Source of the DNA: Planctomycetaceae bacterium
GTDB taxonomy: Bacteria > Planctomycetota > Planctomycetia > Planctomycetales > Planctomycetaceae
NCBI GenBank assembly: GCA_016765335.1
Contig: JAESQE010000311.1
Span: forward strand, 1 to 6,859
Reading direction: 5' to 3'
DNA length: 6,859 nucleotides
The notes below the pieces were generated by a model, which was given only the letters and a program-made list of their open reading frames with translations, was not told the origin of the DNA and ran no database searches. Within the stretch, counting starts at the first letter, position 1. Each line of letters opens with the position of its first letter. This document shows positions 1 to 5,651 of this stretch, piece by piece. Made by a program: the position numbers and the translations under genes.

Positions 1-153
1 ATGGTTCATACGCTACTTTTTGAAAAAGTAAAGATCGGTTCCGTACTTAGAAAACATCGAAATGCATCAGAAGATCCTGAAGAGAAAAACGCAACATCAC
101 TCAAATCGATACAACACATATAACCAGACCGCTTAAGCTGTTCCTCGCAAGGG
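1..153. other. Left flank of the IS, no secure gene
   Basis: This is the DNA outside the left end of the insertion sequence. Two short open frames exist and neither is convincing. On the plus strand, a 40-codon frame begins with ATG at base 1 and ends with TAA at 121-123 (MVHTLLFEKVKIGSVLRKHR at its start). It could be a tiny gene or the tail of a longer gene cut by the window edge. On the minus strand, a 48-codon frame runs from the IS junction to a TGA at 6-8 and contains CEEQLKRSGYMCCIDLSD. It could be the lost distal part of a gene interrupted by the IS. There is not enough sequence to decide. Confidence 0.25.
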
Positions 154-188
154 TGTAAACAACGGTCAGAAAACGTAGCGCCCGGCGG
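154..188 (+). repeat. IS left terminal inverted repeat
   Basis: This is a 35-bp end starting TGTAAACAACGGTCAG and ending GCGCCCGGCGG. It matches the reverse complement of 2668-2702 with one mismatch. It contains a core GTAGCGC at 175-181 that recurs inside the element, as expected for the multiple transposase-binding sites at IS21 ends. Confidence 0.95.
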
Positions 189-191
189 GCA

Positions 192-204
192 AAAAGTGTA
201 GCGC
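192..204 (+). repeat. IS left internal end repeat
   Basis: AAAAGTGTAGCGC is repeated exactly, in inverted orientation, at 2637-2649. It shares the GTAGCGC core with the terminal repeat; the two left cores start 23 bp apart. IS21-family ends carry such subterminal copies, which are thought to bind IstA. Confidence 0.8.
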
Positions 205-218
205 TGGTTGCGGGGAAA

Positions 219-249
219 TTCCTGCGAAGGTGGCTGTGGTTCGCAAGAA
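219..249 (-). terminator. Hairpin behind istB, possible terminator
   Basis: On the minus strand, TTCTTGCGAA and TTCGCAGGAA can pair as a 10-bp stem with one G-U wobble and an 11-base loop. The hairpin is followed by TTTCCCC. It starts 15 bases after the istB stop codon. The U-run is only three bases, so it would be a weak intrinsic terminator at best. It may instead protect the mRNA 3' end. Confidence 0.4.
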
Positions 250-264
250 AGGTGAGTCCTTTTC

Positions 265-1059
265 TTACTTCGTCTTGATCGGTTTACCGCTTGAGCTTTT
301 TGTGCGGCGACGTTTAGCGTCCTGTAATCGGTAACTTTCGCCAGCGGTTTCCAGAATATGACAGCGGTGGGTTAAGCGATCCAGAGTGGCTCCGGTAAGA
401 CGTTCGCTGCCGAGCACTTCGGGCCAGTTTTCAAAAGGCAAGTTGCTTGTCACAATTAAACTCATTCGTTCATACGCCGTACTGATGACATCAAACAGAA
501 GTTCGGCACCGAGCTTGCTGGCAGGGACGTATCCCAGTTCATCAAGAATCAACAAGTCGAGTTTCGAGAGTTGTCTTTTGAGACGCAGAAGATCTCGGTC
601 TTCGCGGGCTTCCATTAAATGCGTAATCAGTTCGGTCACCTGATAAAAACGAACTTTCTTCCCTTGGCCACAAGCTGCGATTCCACATGAAATCGCCAAA
701 TGAGTTTTTCCAGTTCCCGAATTCCCGACCAGCAAAATGTTCTCTCGCTTATCGATGTACTCGCCACGCATCAATTCATTGACAAGCACTTTGTTCACAG
801 AAGGTTGGGCTTTGAAGTCGAACGTCTCCAGAGTTTTGTGAGTCGGGAATTTGGCGGCCTTCAATCGCCGTTCGGCGGCACGGCGTTCTCGTTCAATCAG
901 TTCCAGTTCACTCAATTGCAACAAGTAACCGAGATGATCAACATTATCAGTCGCACAACGAACGGCTACTTTCTCGCACTCATTGAGGATCGTTGGTAAT
1001 CTCAAATTCTTAAGATGATGTTGCAACAATACAACAGATTTGGTTTGAGTTTTCTTCAT
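265..1059 (-). CDS. istB: IS21-family helper ATPase IstB
   Basis: This is the AAA+ (DnaC-like) ATPase that works with the IstA transposase, controlling target DNA capture and strand transfer in IS21-type transposition. The protein has 264 residues, normal for the family. Visible motifs are Walker A GNSGTGKT at residues 112-119, Walker B LLILDE ending at D173-E174, a sensor-like TSN at 204-206, and the arginine-rich segment LDRLTHRCHILE near 226-237 typical of IstB. The N-terminal 70 residues are helical and charged, the expected IstA-contact region, and the C-terminus is a basic tail. The ATG follows the istA stop by 5 bases. Its ribosome site GGAGG (1069-1073) lies within the last istA codons, so translation of the two genes is probably coupled. 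The gene looks intact. Confidence 0.95.
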   Translation of the reverse strand: MKKTQTKSVVLLQHHLKNLRLPTILNECEKVAVRCATDNVDHLGYLLQLSELELIERERRAAERRLKAAKFPTHKTLETFDFKAQPSVNKVLVNELMRGEYIDKRENILLVGNSGTGKTHLAISCGIAACGQGKKVRFYQVTELITHLMEAREDRDLLRLKRQLSKLDLLILDELGYVPASKLGAELLFDVISTAYERMSLIVTSNLPFENWPEVLGSERLTGATLDRLTHRCHILETAGESYRLQDAKRRRTKSSSGKPIKTK

Positions 1060-1064
1060 AATTT

Positions 1065-2558
1065 TTAACCTCCAAGTAATAATGACTGGTAAGCAGAAAC
1101 ATTAGTCTGAGCAACCTGTACCAGTTTCAGGTGCGGACGACCGTCCAAACAAAATAGTGTGCTGGGGACTTCCTGTTGATAATCCAATATCAAACGAATG
1201 GCATCAGCATTAACGACTCCAATATCCAAGGCGTACTGCACAGCGTGCTTCAATTCAGAGATTGAATATCGCTCCAGCAGTCGCAAAACTTTGATAAACT
1301 CGCGGGTGCCGATGTCAGCGAGTTCGGATTCCATGCGGCGGCGTAAAATCCCAAAGCAAACTGGCAAATCCCAGTTCTCCAGCGGTTTGGCGTGATCAAA
1401 CCCGCCTGGTTTACGCTCTAAAAGCCCTAAATAATGGACGGGATCGAAGAATGACTGCTCTCGGCCCCAGTGTCTTTTATGCCTGGCAATCAACTGATCC
1501 TCAAAGCTAAGCCGGACTTCATCGACCGTGCCCACAATCGTTATTTGACGATACGCATACTTTGTGGGCACCGAATAACTGTTCTTATCAAAGCGAACCA
1601 GAGAGAGGGAATTGGCGTTGGCTTGCGCAAGACGATGGGCATCAAAGGTCTGCTTCGGGATGGGCAGCATCGAGGATTGTTCCTCGATAAGCAACACTTG
1701 TTTTGCAGAAGGCTTGCCCCGCAACTGACGTTTCAAATCTTCCTGGCAACATTGCCATAATTGTTCATTGAGTCTTTCCAGAGAATCAATCGCAGGAACT
1801 GGAACCAGAAAGTTCCTGCGGGCAAAATCCAATAAACGTTCCACATGCCCTTTCTCATTGGGACGTCTCACCAGACAAAAATGGTCTTCAAATAAAAAAT
1901 GACTTTTCAGTCGGGAAAACTCGGTTGTCACTTTTCTTTTGCGAGACCCAAGGAAACGGGCGACTGCAATTTTGGAGTTATCATAACTGATACGCTTTGG
2001 CACACCGCCAAAAAATTCAAAGGCTCGCTTGTGTCCCTCCAGGAATGATTCGGTACATTCCCTTGGAAAGGCCTGCATGAAAATGGCATCTGAATAAGGC
2101 ATTGTCATGACAAACAAAGCCACTTTGGTTAACTCGCCATTAAGTAGAACATCAGCAAATCCAAAATCAACCTGAGCTTCACCAGGAGGATGGCTCAATG
2201 GCAGGAAAACTTCACGAGAGTTTTGCTTCAACTCGCGAACCGCATCTTGAACAATCGTGATTCCACCGGTGAATCCATGCTCTTTCTGGAGCCGCTCGAA
2301 TATCTTCCTGGTCGTATGCCGTTGCTTGCGATGAGTCTTTTTATCACTCTTCAGGTATTCAATAATGGTTGGTAAAAACGGATCAATTTTAAGAACCCGA
2401 GTTTTAGTCAGTCGATACCCCGGCGGCTCGGTATGCGTCAGGATTTTCTTCAGCGTATTCCAATGAATTTCATACTCAGCGCAAGCACCGCGTTTACTGA
2501 TCTCACCATTGAGAACTCGCCGACGAATTTCAGCCCATTGTTCCATATCAGTGTACAC
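1065..2558 (-). CDS. istA: IS21-family transposase IstA (DDE)
   Basis: This is the transposase that binds the element's ends and carries out DNA cleavage and joining together with IstB. The protein has 497 residues, in the family range. From the N-terminus there is a helix-turn-helix near residues 5-40 (EQWAEIRRRVLNGEISKRGA), a second DNA-binding region near 80-112, and an RNase H-fold catalytic core. The likely DDE residues are D131 in AQVDFG, D193 in SYDNSKIAV and E240 in NEKGHVERL. The C-terminal half (from about 310) has the beta-rich region with NSYSVPTKYAYR seen in IstA proteins. I chose the GTG at 2558 because a strong AGGAGG sits 5 bases upstream; the first ATG, four codons later, is too far from it. 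A hairpin lies just before the ribosome site. Confidence 0.95.
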   Translation of the reverse strand: MYTDMEQWAEIRRRVLNGEISKRGACAEYEIHWNTLKKILTHTEPPGYRLTKTRVLKIDPFLPTIIEYLKSDKKTHRKQRHTTRKIFERLQKEHGFTGGITIVQDAVRELKQNSREVFLPLSHPPGEAQVDFGFADVLLNGELTKVALFVMTMPYSDAIFMQAFPRECTESFLEGHKRAFEFFGGVPKRISYDNSKIAVARFLGSRKRKVTTEFSRLKSHFLFEDHFCLVRRPNEKGHVERLLDFARRNFLVPVPAIDSLERLNEQLWQCCQEDLKRQLRGKPSAKQVLLIEEQSSMLPIPKQTFDAHRLAQANANSLSLVRFDKNSYSVPTKYAYRQITIVGTVDEVRLSFEDQLIARHKRHWGREQSFFDPVHYLGLLERKPGGFDHAKPLENWDLPVCFGILRRRMESELADIGTREFIKVLRLLERYSISELKHAVQYALDIGVVNADAIRLILDYQQEVPSTLFCLDGRPHLKLVQVAQTNVSAYQSLLLGG

Positions 2559-2563
2559 CGTTA

Positions 2564-2569
2564 CCTCCT
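2564..2569 (-). promoter_or_regulatory. Ribosome-binding site of istA
   Basis: AGGAGG on the minus strand lies 5 bases upstream of the GTG at 2558. This spacing selects the GTG over the in-frame ATG at 2546. Confidence 0.8.
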
Positions 2570-2580
2570 GCCCGGTTAAA

Positions 2581-2611
2581 GTCAGAACTTTCTGAAAACA
2601 GAAAGTCTGAC
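2581..2611 (-). promoter_or_regulatory. Hairpin in the istA leader
   Basis: GTCAGACTTTCTG and CAGAAAGTTCTGAC form a 13-bp stem with a single bulged base and a TTTT loop. On the minus strand it is followed by TTTAACC and ends 11 bases before the istA Shine-Dalgarno. Its position inside the IS, between the right end and istA, suits an attenuator or a structure limiting expression from transcripts entering from outside. Some IS elements use this strategy (IS10 and IS50 are known examples). The function here is inferred. Confidence 0.5.
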
Positions 2612-2636
2612 AAAAACAAGACAGGTGGTCATCTGG

Positions 2637-2649
2637 GCGCTACACTTTT
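2637..2649 (-). repeat. IS right internal end repeat
   Basis: This is the inverted copy of the left AAAAGTGTAGCGC. On this side the two GTAGCGC cores start 38 bp apart instead of 23, so the two ends are not arranged identically. Such asymmetry is common at IS21 ends. Confidence 0.8.
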
Positions 2650-2667
2650 ATTCCAATTTACCACTCA

Positions 2668-2702
2668 CCGCCGGGCGCTACGTTTTCTGGCCGTTGTTTA
2701 CA
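2668..2702 (-). repeat. IS right terminal inverted repeat
   Basis: Read on the minus strand, it starts TGTAAACAACGGCCAG and ends GCGCCCGGCGG, with one mismatch to the left end. Its outer bases supply the last codon (ATG, partly) and the stop codon (TAA) of the neighbouring hypothetical gene. Confidence 0.95.
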
Positions 2703-3156
2703 TCAGGCTAAGCCCGTATTGAAGGTCATTCGTTTCATGATTCTCACCTTCAATGTCAAATCTCCACATCTGCGTTTTGACCTCAGACCATATCATTTCC
2801 TTCCCTTTAAAATTGAATAATATATTGTCATCAGACTCTCGGGCTTCTCCGCAATTGGAAAGGAACTTGAGCAATTCATCCTTGCTAATCTTCCACGGCT
2901 GTTGAATATTGAGAATGCAATCTGGAACCGCAAAATCTCCTTGTATTCTGGCAAATTGTTTTTCCAGCGATAAACCGTATCTTTGCCTAAGTGCTTGCTC
3001 AACATCTGACATCACTGCTATCGAGTTTGCATTTTCGATACTGAATCTATCCCCATAATTATAAACAAAAGATTGAAATTCAGAAAAACCACAGATGCTT
3101 TTAAGGAAGAGGGATTCGTGATAGTAATTCCTGATTGATTTATTCTCGTTGCTCAT
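2698..3156 (-). CDS. Hypothetical protein, 3' end probably truncated by the IS
   Basis: I do not recognise this protein. It has 152 residues, is mixed acidic and basic, and has no signal peptide or membrane segment. Segments of note are DVEQALRQRYGLSLEKQFAR (residues 51-70) and KISKDELLKFLSNC (89-102), which look helical. The ATG at 3156 has a GAGG ribosome site 7 bases upstream (3164-3167), supporting the start. The frame crosses the IS junction: sequence up to LQYGLSL comes from flanking DNA, while the final Met codon and the TAA use bases of the IS terminal repeat. The native C-terminus was therefore probably longer and has been lost. It lies 312 bases downstream of the polymerase-like gene on the same strand and may belong to the same acquired segment. 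Confidence 0.6.
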   Translation of the reverse strand: MSNENKSIRNYYHESLFLKSICGFSEFQSFVYNYGDRFSIENANSIAVMSDVEQALRQRYGLSLEKQFARIQGDFAVPDCILNIQQPWKISKDELLKFLSNCGEARESDDNILFNFKGKEMIWSEVKTQMWRFDIEGENHETNDLQYGLSLM

Positions 3157-3468
3157 TTTCTTGCCTCATTTATCATACATTTAATATTAATTATCCCCCT
3201 CAGGGTGCAGTTGTTTTTGAATACACTGACATAATATTATACACCGATTGTTGCCGCTTCATGGCTCATTGATGACTGCTGATTATTGGGAATTTTTGCT
3301 TCCATGAGTAAGGCTGGGTGTTCCTTTCATTTTGAAGCTTAGGCGTTCTCTTCTTCTGTCCCAAAGGATTTAGCCAATCTATGATTACAGTTGATAACAT
3401 GCCCTCTCTTGAGCGTTCTACGAGGTCAGAGAGGATGCACCACGAGTAATTCTTCGGGGAAGTTAAAC
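3157..3468 (-). other. Intergenic gap between two minus-strand genes
   Basis: I see no gene in this 312-base gap. It holds the ribosome site of the downstream gene and a possible minus-strand -10 element TATAAT at 3236-3241 without a good -35 partner. There is also a 7-bp inverted repeat (CCTCTCT at 3403-3409, AGAGAGG at 3428-3434) with an 18-base loop after the end of the upstream gene. The repeat is too weak to call a terminator. Confidence 0.5.
3236..3241 (-). promoter_or_regulatory. Possible -10 element for the hypothetical gene
   Basis: TATAAT on the minus strand, within GGTGTATAATATT, lies about 80 bases upstream of the ATG at 3156. No convincing -35 box is found at 16-18 bases, so this is only a candidate. 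Confidence 0.2.
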
Positions 3469-4725
3469 TTACATTGCTTGACCTTCTCCGATATCCATTT
3501 TAGAGAGGAAGGGATATGTCAAGTTGAGCTTCAAGGGGAAATTGTTTGCGTGGCAGGGAAGATAGATTGGTTCTTTCTCTTTGATTGACCATTCGAATTC
3601 ATTGTGCTCATTGAAGTGGTTCCAGAACTTATCTCTATCATCTTCCGGAAGCATCGCGCCGTCATGAATTGAGAAGATTGGTCGTTGCTCTTCAATCGCA
3701 TAAGAAATGACAATCTGATGAAGCCAGTGTTCTACTTCTAGCTCTTGAGCTTGCTTTGCGATTGCCCATTTCTCTGCTTTCTCTACTGAGCTGTTAGCAT
3801 CCACAGAATTCTTAGCCGCAATGCCTGCATCCGTCTTCGCTCCAACAACATAATCAAAGTGCTCAATGAATTCTTTCTTCATAAAGAGATGAGCAGGGTT
3901 TCTCTTTTGCTGCGCAACGCTTTGATTGTACCACGATAGCAATACTCTCTTACCTATGTCTCGCGTGCTGGCTGTTGAGTTCCAGCCATCCTTTTTCCAT
4001 TCCGAGTTGTACCACCTCTTACTGAACTCTTCCTTAAATTGGTACACAGACACGTAGAGGTTGTCAGAGAGACTATCGGAGAGAGCTGATTCGAGCAGTA
4101 ACTCGTCACCGGTCAGCCTAGCAAGAGACTGAGGCACAGCAGACCGAATATCAAAGTCCGCAAGTTTTTGGTTATTGAACCGTAAGTGTTGCTTATCTTC
4201 GCGAGATATCGACGTAAACGAATCAGTCAGCCTACCTGAATAATTATCTTCAGTTGCAAACCAACGAATGAGCTGATTCTTTGACTTCCCGCTAACAATC
4301 GACTCATCAGACCAATCTAACTGAGAAGTCCAATTGCGTTTCCGTTTTTGGTATTCATTAACATTGGAAGAACGAATATTAATGCGACCTTCACCCAAAT
4401 TGGGGATTTTAACCGGTGTGGTTTCGTGCCTGTTCTTAAAAATAAACTTGTACTTACAGCATCTCGTGCCAGAGCTGTGGTTTGAATGCTTCTTGAGAAG
4501 GCCGATTTTCTCAAAGTCTGCAATTATGGGCTTGTAGTTGTCGCATATCTTCTTTAATGCCTGGGACGATACTGCTGTTCCCCATGAATCTGCTTTGACA
4601 ATTGATTCAAGGTACAAATAAACCTTGTAGTAGCTTTTCTTTCTATCTTCACGAACTGATAACCCATCAACATACTCTTCAACGATGGTTGGTATATGAA
4701 CCTCAAAACTATCTTCAGTCGACAT
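3469..4725 (-). CDS. Putative replication/polymerase-like protein (winged helix plus palm-like motifs)
   Basis: I cannot name a family for this 418-residue protein. Residues about 28-98 read as a winged helix (VSSQALKKICDNYKPIIADF, then GLLKK and a basic wing leading into KYKFIF), as found in many replication initiators. The rest carries a set of motifs like those of family A polymerases. D190 and D192 in LADFDIRSAVPQSLARL resemble motif A. R255 and K259 in RDIGKRVLLSWYN, with Y266, resemble motif B (RxxxK...Y). H354-D355 in FSIHDGAML resemble the HD of motif C. A helical stretch (321-345) precedes motif C, as in polymerases. No 3'-5' exonuclease domain is visible and it is much shorter than Pol I. 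The start at 4725 is supported by GGAG 9 bases upstream and an in-frame TAG 15 bases upstream. The repeat-rich leader fits a replication role. Function is inferred; a degenerate or unrelated nucleic-acid enzyme is possible. Confidence 0.6.
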   Translation of the reverse strand: MSTEDSFEVHIPTIVEEYVDGLSVREDRKKSYYKVYLYLESIVKADSWGTAVSSQALKKICDNYKPIIADFEKIGLLKKHSNHSSGTRCCKYKFIFKNRHETTPVKIPNLGEGRINIRSSNVNEYQKRKRNWTSQLDWSDESIVSGKSKNQLIRWFATEDNYSGRLTDSFTSISREDKQHLRFNNQKLADFDIRSAVPQSLARLTGDELLLESALSDSLSDNLYVSVYQFKEEFSKRWYNSEWKKDGWNSTASTRDIGKRVLLSWYNQSVAQQKRNPAHLFMKKEFIEHFDYVVGAKTDAGIAAKNSVDANSSVEKAEKWAIAKQAQELEVEHWLHQIVISYAIEEQRPIFSIHDGAMLPEDDRDKFWNHFNEHNEFEWSIKEKEPIYLPCHANNFPLKLNLTYPFLSKMDIGEGQAM

Positions 4726-4736
4726 ATTACAATACT
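4725..4736 (+). repeat. 12-mer TATTACAATACT, copy 1
   Basis: This is an exact direct copy of the 12 bases at 5024-5035. It overlaps the start and ribosome-site region of the polymerase-like gene. The second copy sits in GTATTACAATAC, an inverted repeat, so a dimeric DNA-binding protein is a possible ligand. One such match could occur by chance in a window of this size. Confidence 0.35.
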
Positions 4737-4738
4737 CC
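4735..4738 (-). promoter_or_regulatory. Ribosome-binding site of the polymerase-like gene
   Basis: GGAG on the minus strand lies 9 bases from the ATG. The 12-mer TATTACAATACT (plus strand, 4725-4736) overlaps this site and recurs at 5024-5035, so a repressor binding it could cover the ribosome site region. Confidence 0.55.
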
Positions 4739-4789
4739 TACTCCTTTCTCTATAAACCAATAAAAACGAGAAATTACTCGCATATATGT

Positions 4790-4818
4790 ATTGTAGACAA
4801 TCCGTTTAATTCTTTCCA
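4790..4818 (-). promoter_or_regulatory. Candidate promoter of the polymerase-like gene
   Basis: On the minus strand, TGGAAA (4813-4818) and TACAAT (4790-4795) are separated by 17 bases, matching the sigma-70 consensus at 4 of 6 and 5 of 6 positions. Transcription would start near 4783, about 58 bases before the ATG. An eight-A tract and the GTTG repeat lie just upstream of the -35 box. Planctomycete promoters are poorly defined, so this is tentative. Confidence 0.3.
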
Positions 4819-4848
4819 GCAAATCTCTCATCCTCTGAATAAAAAAAA

Positions 4849-4871
4849 GTTGGTTGGTTGGTTGGTTGGTT
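4849..4871 (+). repeat. GTTG tandem microsatellite
   Basis: There are five exact GTTG units plus GTT (CCAA on the minus strand), directly next to an eight-A run at 4841-4848. Tetranucleotide tracts of this kind can change length by slippage. It lies about 30 bp upstream of the candidate -35 box and 124 bp from the start codon of the polymerase-like gene. Confidence 0.9.
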
Positions 4872-4884
4872 TTCTCGATTTTTA

Positions 4885-4914
4885 ACCTATTCCTACCTAT
4901 TCTTACCCGTTTTT
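4885..4914 (+). repeat. 10-bp periodic direct repeats (iteron-like)
   Basis: ACCTATTCCT, ACCTATTCTT and a degenerate ACCCGTTTTT follow one another with exact 10-bp spacing, one helical turn. They lie in the upstream region of the putative replication protein, where iterons would be expected. With two good copies and one poor one, the call is suggestive only. Confidence 0.45.
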
Positions 4915-4975
4915 CTGTCAGTTTTCTAGTTGTTTTCTTTTTTTTCTTTGGGCGGGAACAGTCTGATAGAGCCAT

Positions 4976-5349
4976 CTAGATATCATATGCGAATAACACC
5001 TTAAACATGGATATTCGATACCGTATTACAATACTACGATAGCTCCCTAACGACCTACAAAGATACCAAATACACAACACTCAACCGATAACAAAAAATC
5101 TCTTTACACTCCCTCCAATCCTCACACTCCCTTTCTATCCTATGTAGAGGACTTAGCAGTTCAATCTTGTCTAAACACTTCTTTTATAGGCTAACTGTCG
5201 CCCATTCCCTTTGTCATTTTTGTGCTCATCGTGAGAGATTAGATTCTACATTCTGTTGTTAAGTTCCCTATCGTGAATGAACCCCGCACACTTTTCTTAA
5301 TGAATATCCCCATAGGCCAATTCACACAAACAAATGCCCCCTCTGAATT
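4976..5349. other. Gene-free upstream region with strand asymmetry
   Basis: I find no gene here. From about 5043 to 5143 the plus strand is almost free of G while rich in C and A. Within this part, ACACTCCCT occurs twice (5106-5114 and 5124-5132), 18 bp apart. Together with the repeats at 4849-4914 this makes the whole 4840-5143 interval compositionally unusual, with T- and G-rich repeats next to a C- and A-rich stretch. It may be an origin-like or regulatory region of the polymerase-like gene. No DnaA box was recognised. Confidence 0.35.
5024..5035 (+). repeat. 12-mer TATTACAATACT, copy 2, inside an inverted repeat
   Basis: The core GTATT-AC-AATAC (5023-5034) is a near-perfect 5+5 inverted repeat flanked on both sides by CGATA (5016-5020 and 5037-5041). 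It lies about 300 bp upstream of the polymerase-like gene. It could be an operator, but there is no independent support. Confidence 0.35.
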
Positions 5350-5527
5350 AGATTATCAGCACATACCATTTCCTCTTTAAATTAAGAGCATTGGAACGGC
5401 ATTGGGCATTGAGATTTGCAGGATGAACTCCCCTGGAACGCATAATCTGTGATATTTTTCTTAGAGCGATGTAACAAGGTAAATAACGCCAGTAACCATA
5501 GATTGATGAATGAAGAGCAGTCACCAT
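5350..5527 (-). pseudogene. Possible remnant of an IS6-like transposase N-terminus
   Basis: A 58-codon minus-strand frame begins with ATG at 5527 and contains YGYWRYLPCYIALRKISQIM followed by RSRGVH. This recalls the N-terminal signature of IS6-family transposases, where RWYLRYPLSYRDLxEIMxxRGV precedes the helix-turn-helix TIxRWV. After RGVH the resemblance fades, and no DDE domain follows in any frame. There is no good ribosome site, and the frame stops at 5350-5352. I read it as a possible decayed fragment; the similarity is short and could be coincidental. Confidence 0.3.
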
Positions 5528-5637
5528 TTGGTTGACAGAGGAAGGCTGTGAGAGCGATTAAACAGCATGGAGATGGCAGGAACCCTTAACCCTTGTTCTA
5601 CCTTTTGCATAAGAACGACTCGTTGCCCAGCTTCCAT
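5521..5637 (-). pseudogene. Short open frame, possible decayed coding fragment
   Basis: This is a 38-codon minus-strand frame starting at ATG 5637 (MEAGQRVVLMQKVEQGLRVP at its start). The composition looks protein-like and the first half could form a helix-turn-helix of the kind found at transposase N-termini. It has no clear ribosome site and ends within a few bases of the next open frame, as frameshifted fragments of one gene do. No family is assigned. Confidence 0.2.
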
Positions 5638-5651
5638 GAATTAGTAAGAAA

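Larger units (their letters stand above)
154..2702 (-). mobile_element. Complete IS21-family insertion sequence, 2549 bp
   Basis: The element is bounded by 35-bp inverted repeats at 154-188 and 2668-2702 that match at 34 of 35 positions (T/C at position 13) and begin TGTAAACAACGG. It carries the two genes that define the IS21 family in the usual order, istA then istB, both on the minus strand with 5 bases between them. The length fits the family (about 2 to 2.6 kb). The element appears intact: both proteins are full length, with catalytic motifs present and no frameshift. IS21 elements usually leave 4-8 bp target duplications. Here the bases outside the ends (CGCAAGGG on the left, TCAGGCTA on the right) do not match, so the flanks have probably been rearranged since insertion. 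Confidence 0.95.

Noticed and set aside
386..999. Plus-strand frames opposite istB (386-643 and 700-999)
   Set aside because: They are antisense shadows of a fully recognised gene and have no recognisable domains.
1198..2375. Plus-strand frames opposite istA (1198-1395, 1470-1760, 2190-2375)
   Set aside because: They are antisense shadows of the transposase gene with no supporting signals.
3403..3434. Inverted repeat CCTCTCT/AGAGAGG as terminator of the polymerase-like gene
   Set aside because: The stem is only 7 bp with an 18-base loop, and no U-tract follows on the minus strand.
3391..3588. 65-codon plus-strand frame overlapping the end of the polymerase-like gene
   Set aside because: It is mostly antisense to the real gene and has no clear ribosome site or recognisable motif.
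3469..4725. Reverse transcriptase (retron or group II type) reading of the polymerase-like protein
   Set aside because: DIRSAVPQ superficially resembles an RT motif A, but there is no YxDD motif. The HD pair near residue 355 fits a family A-type motif C better.
4727..4975. 82-codon minus-strand open frame ending one base before the polymerase-like gene
   Set aside because: It has no ribosome site. Its sequence is low-complexity and basic (runs of K, and TNQPTNQ read from the GTTG array), and it spans the candidate promoter. A leader peptide coupled to the next gene is possible, but the composition suggests chance.
5373..5388. Small palindrome CTCTTTAAATTAAGAG
   Set aside because: It is an AT-rich imperfect palindrome of a size expected by chance in an AT-rich intergenic region.
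5388..5412. Three GCATTGR copies as an iteron or CRISPR-like array
   Set aside because: The units are 7 bp with irregular spacing (11 then 7 bp). They are too short and irregular for either call.
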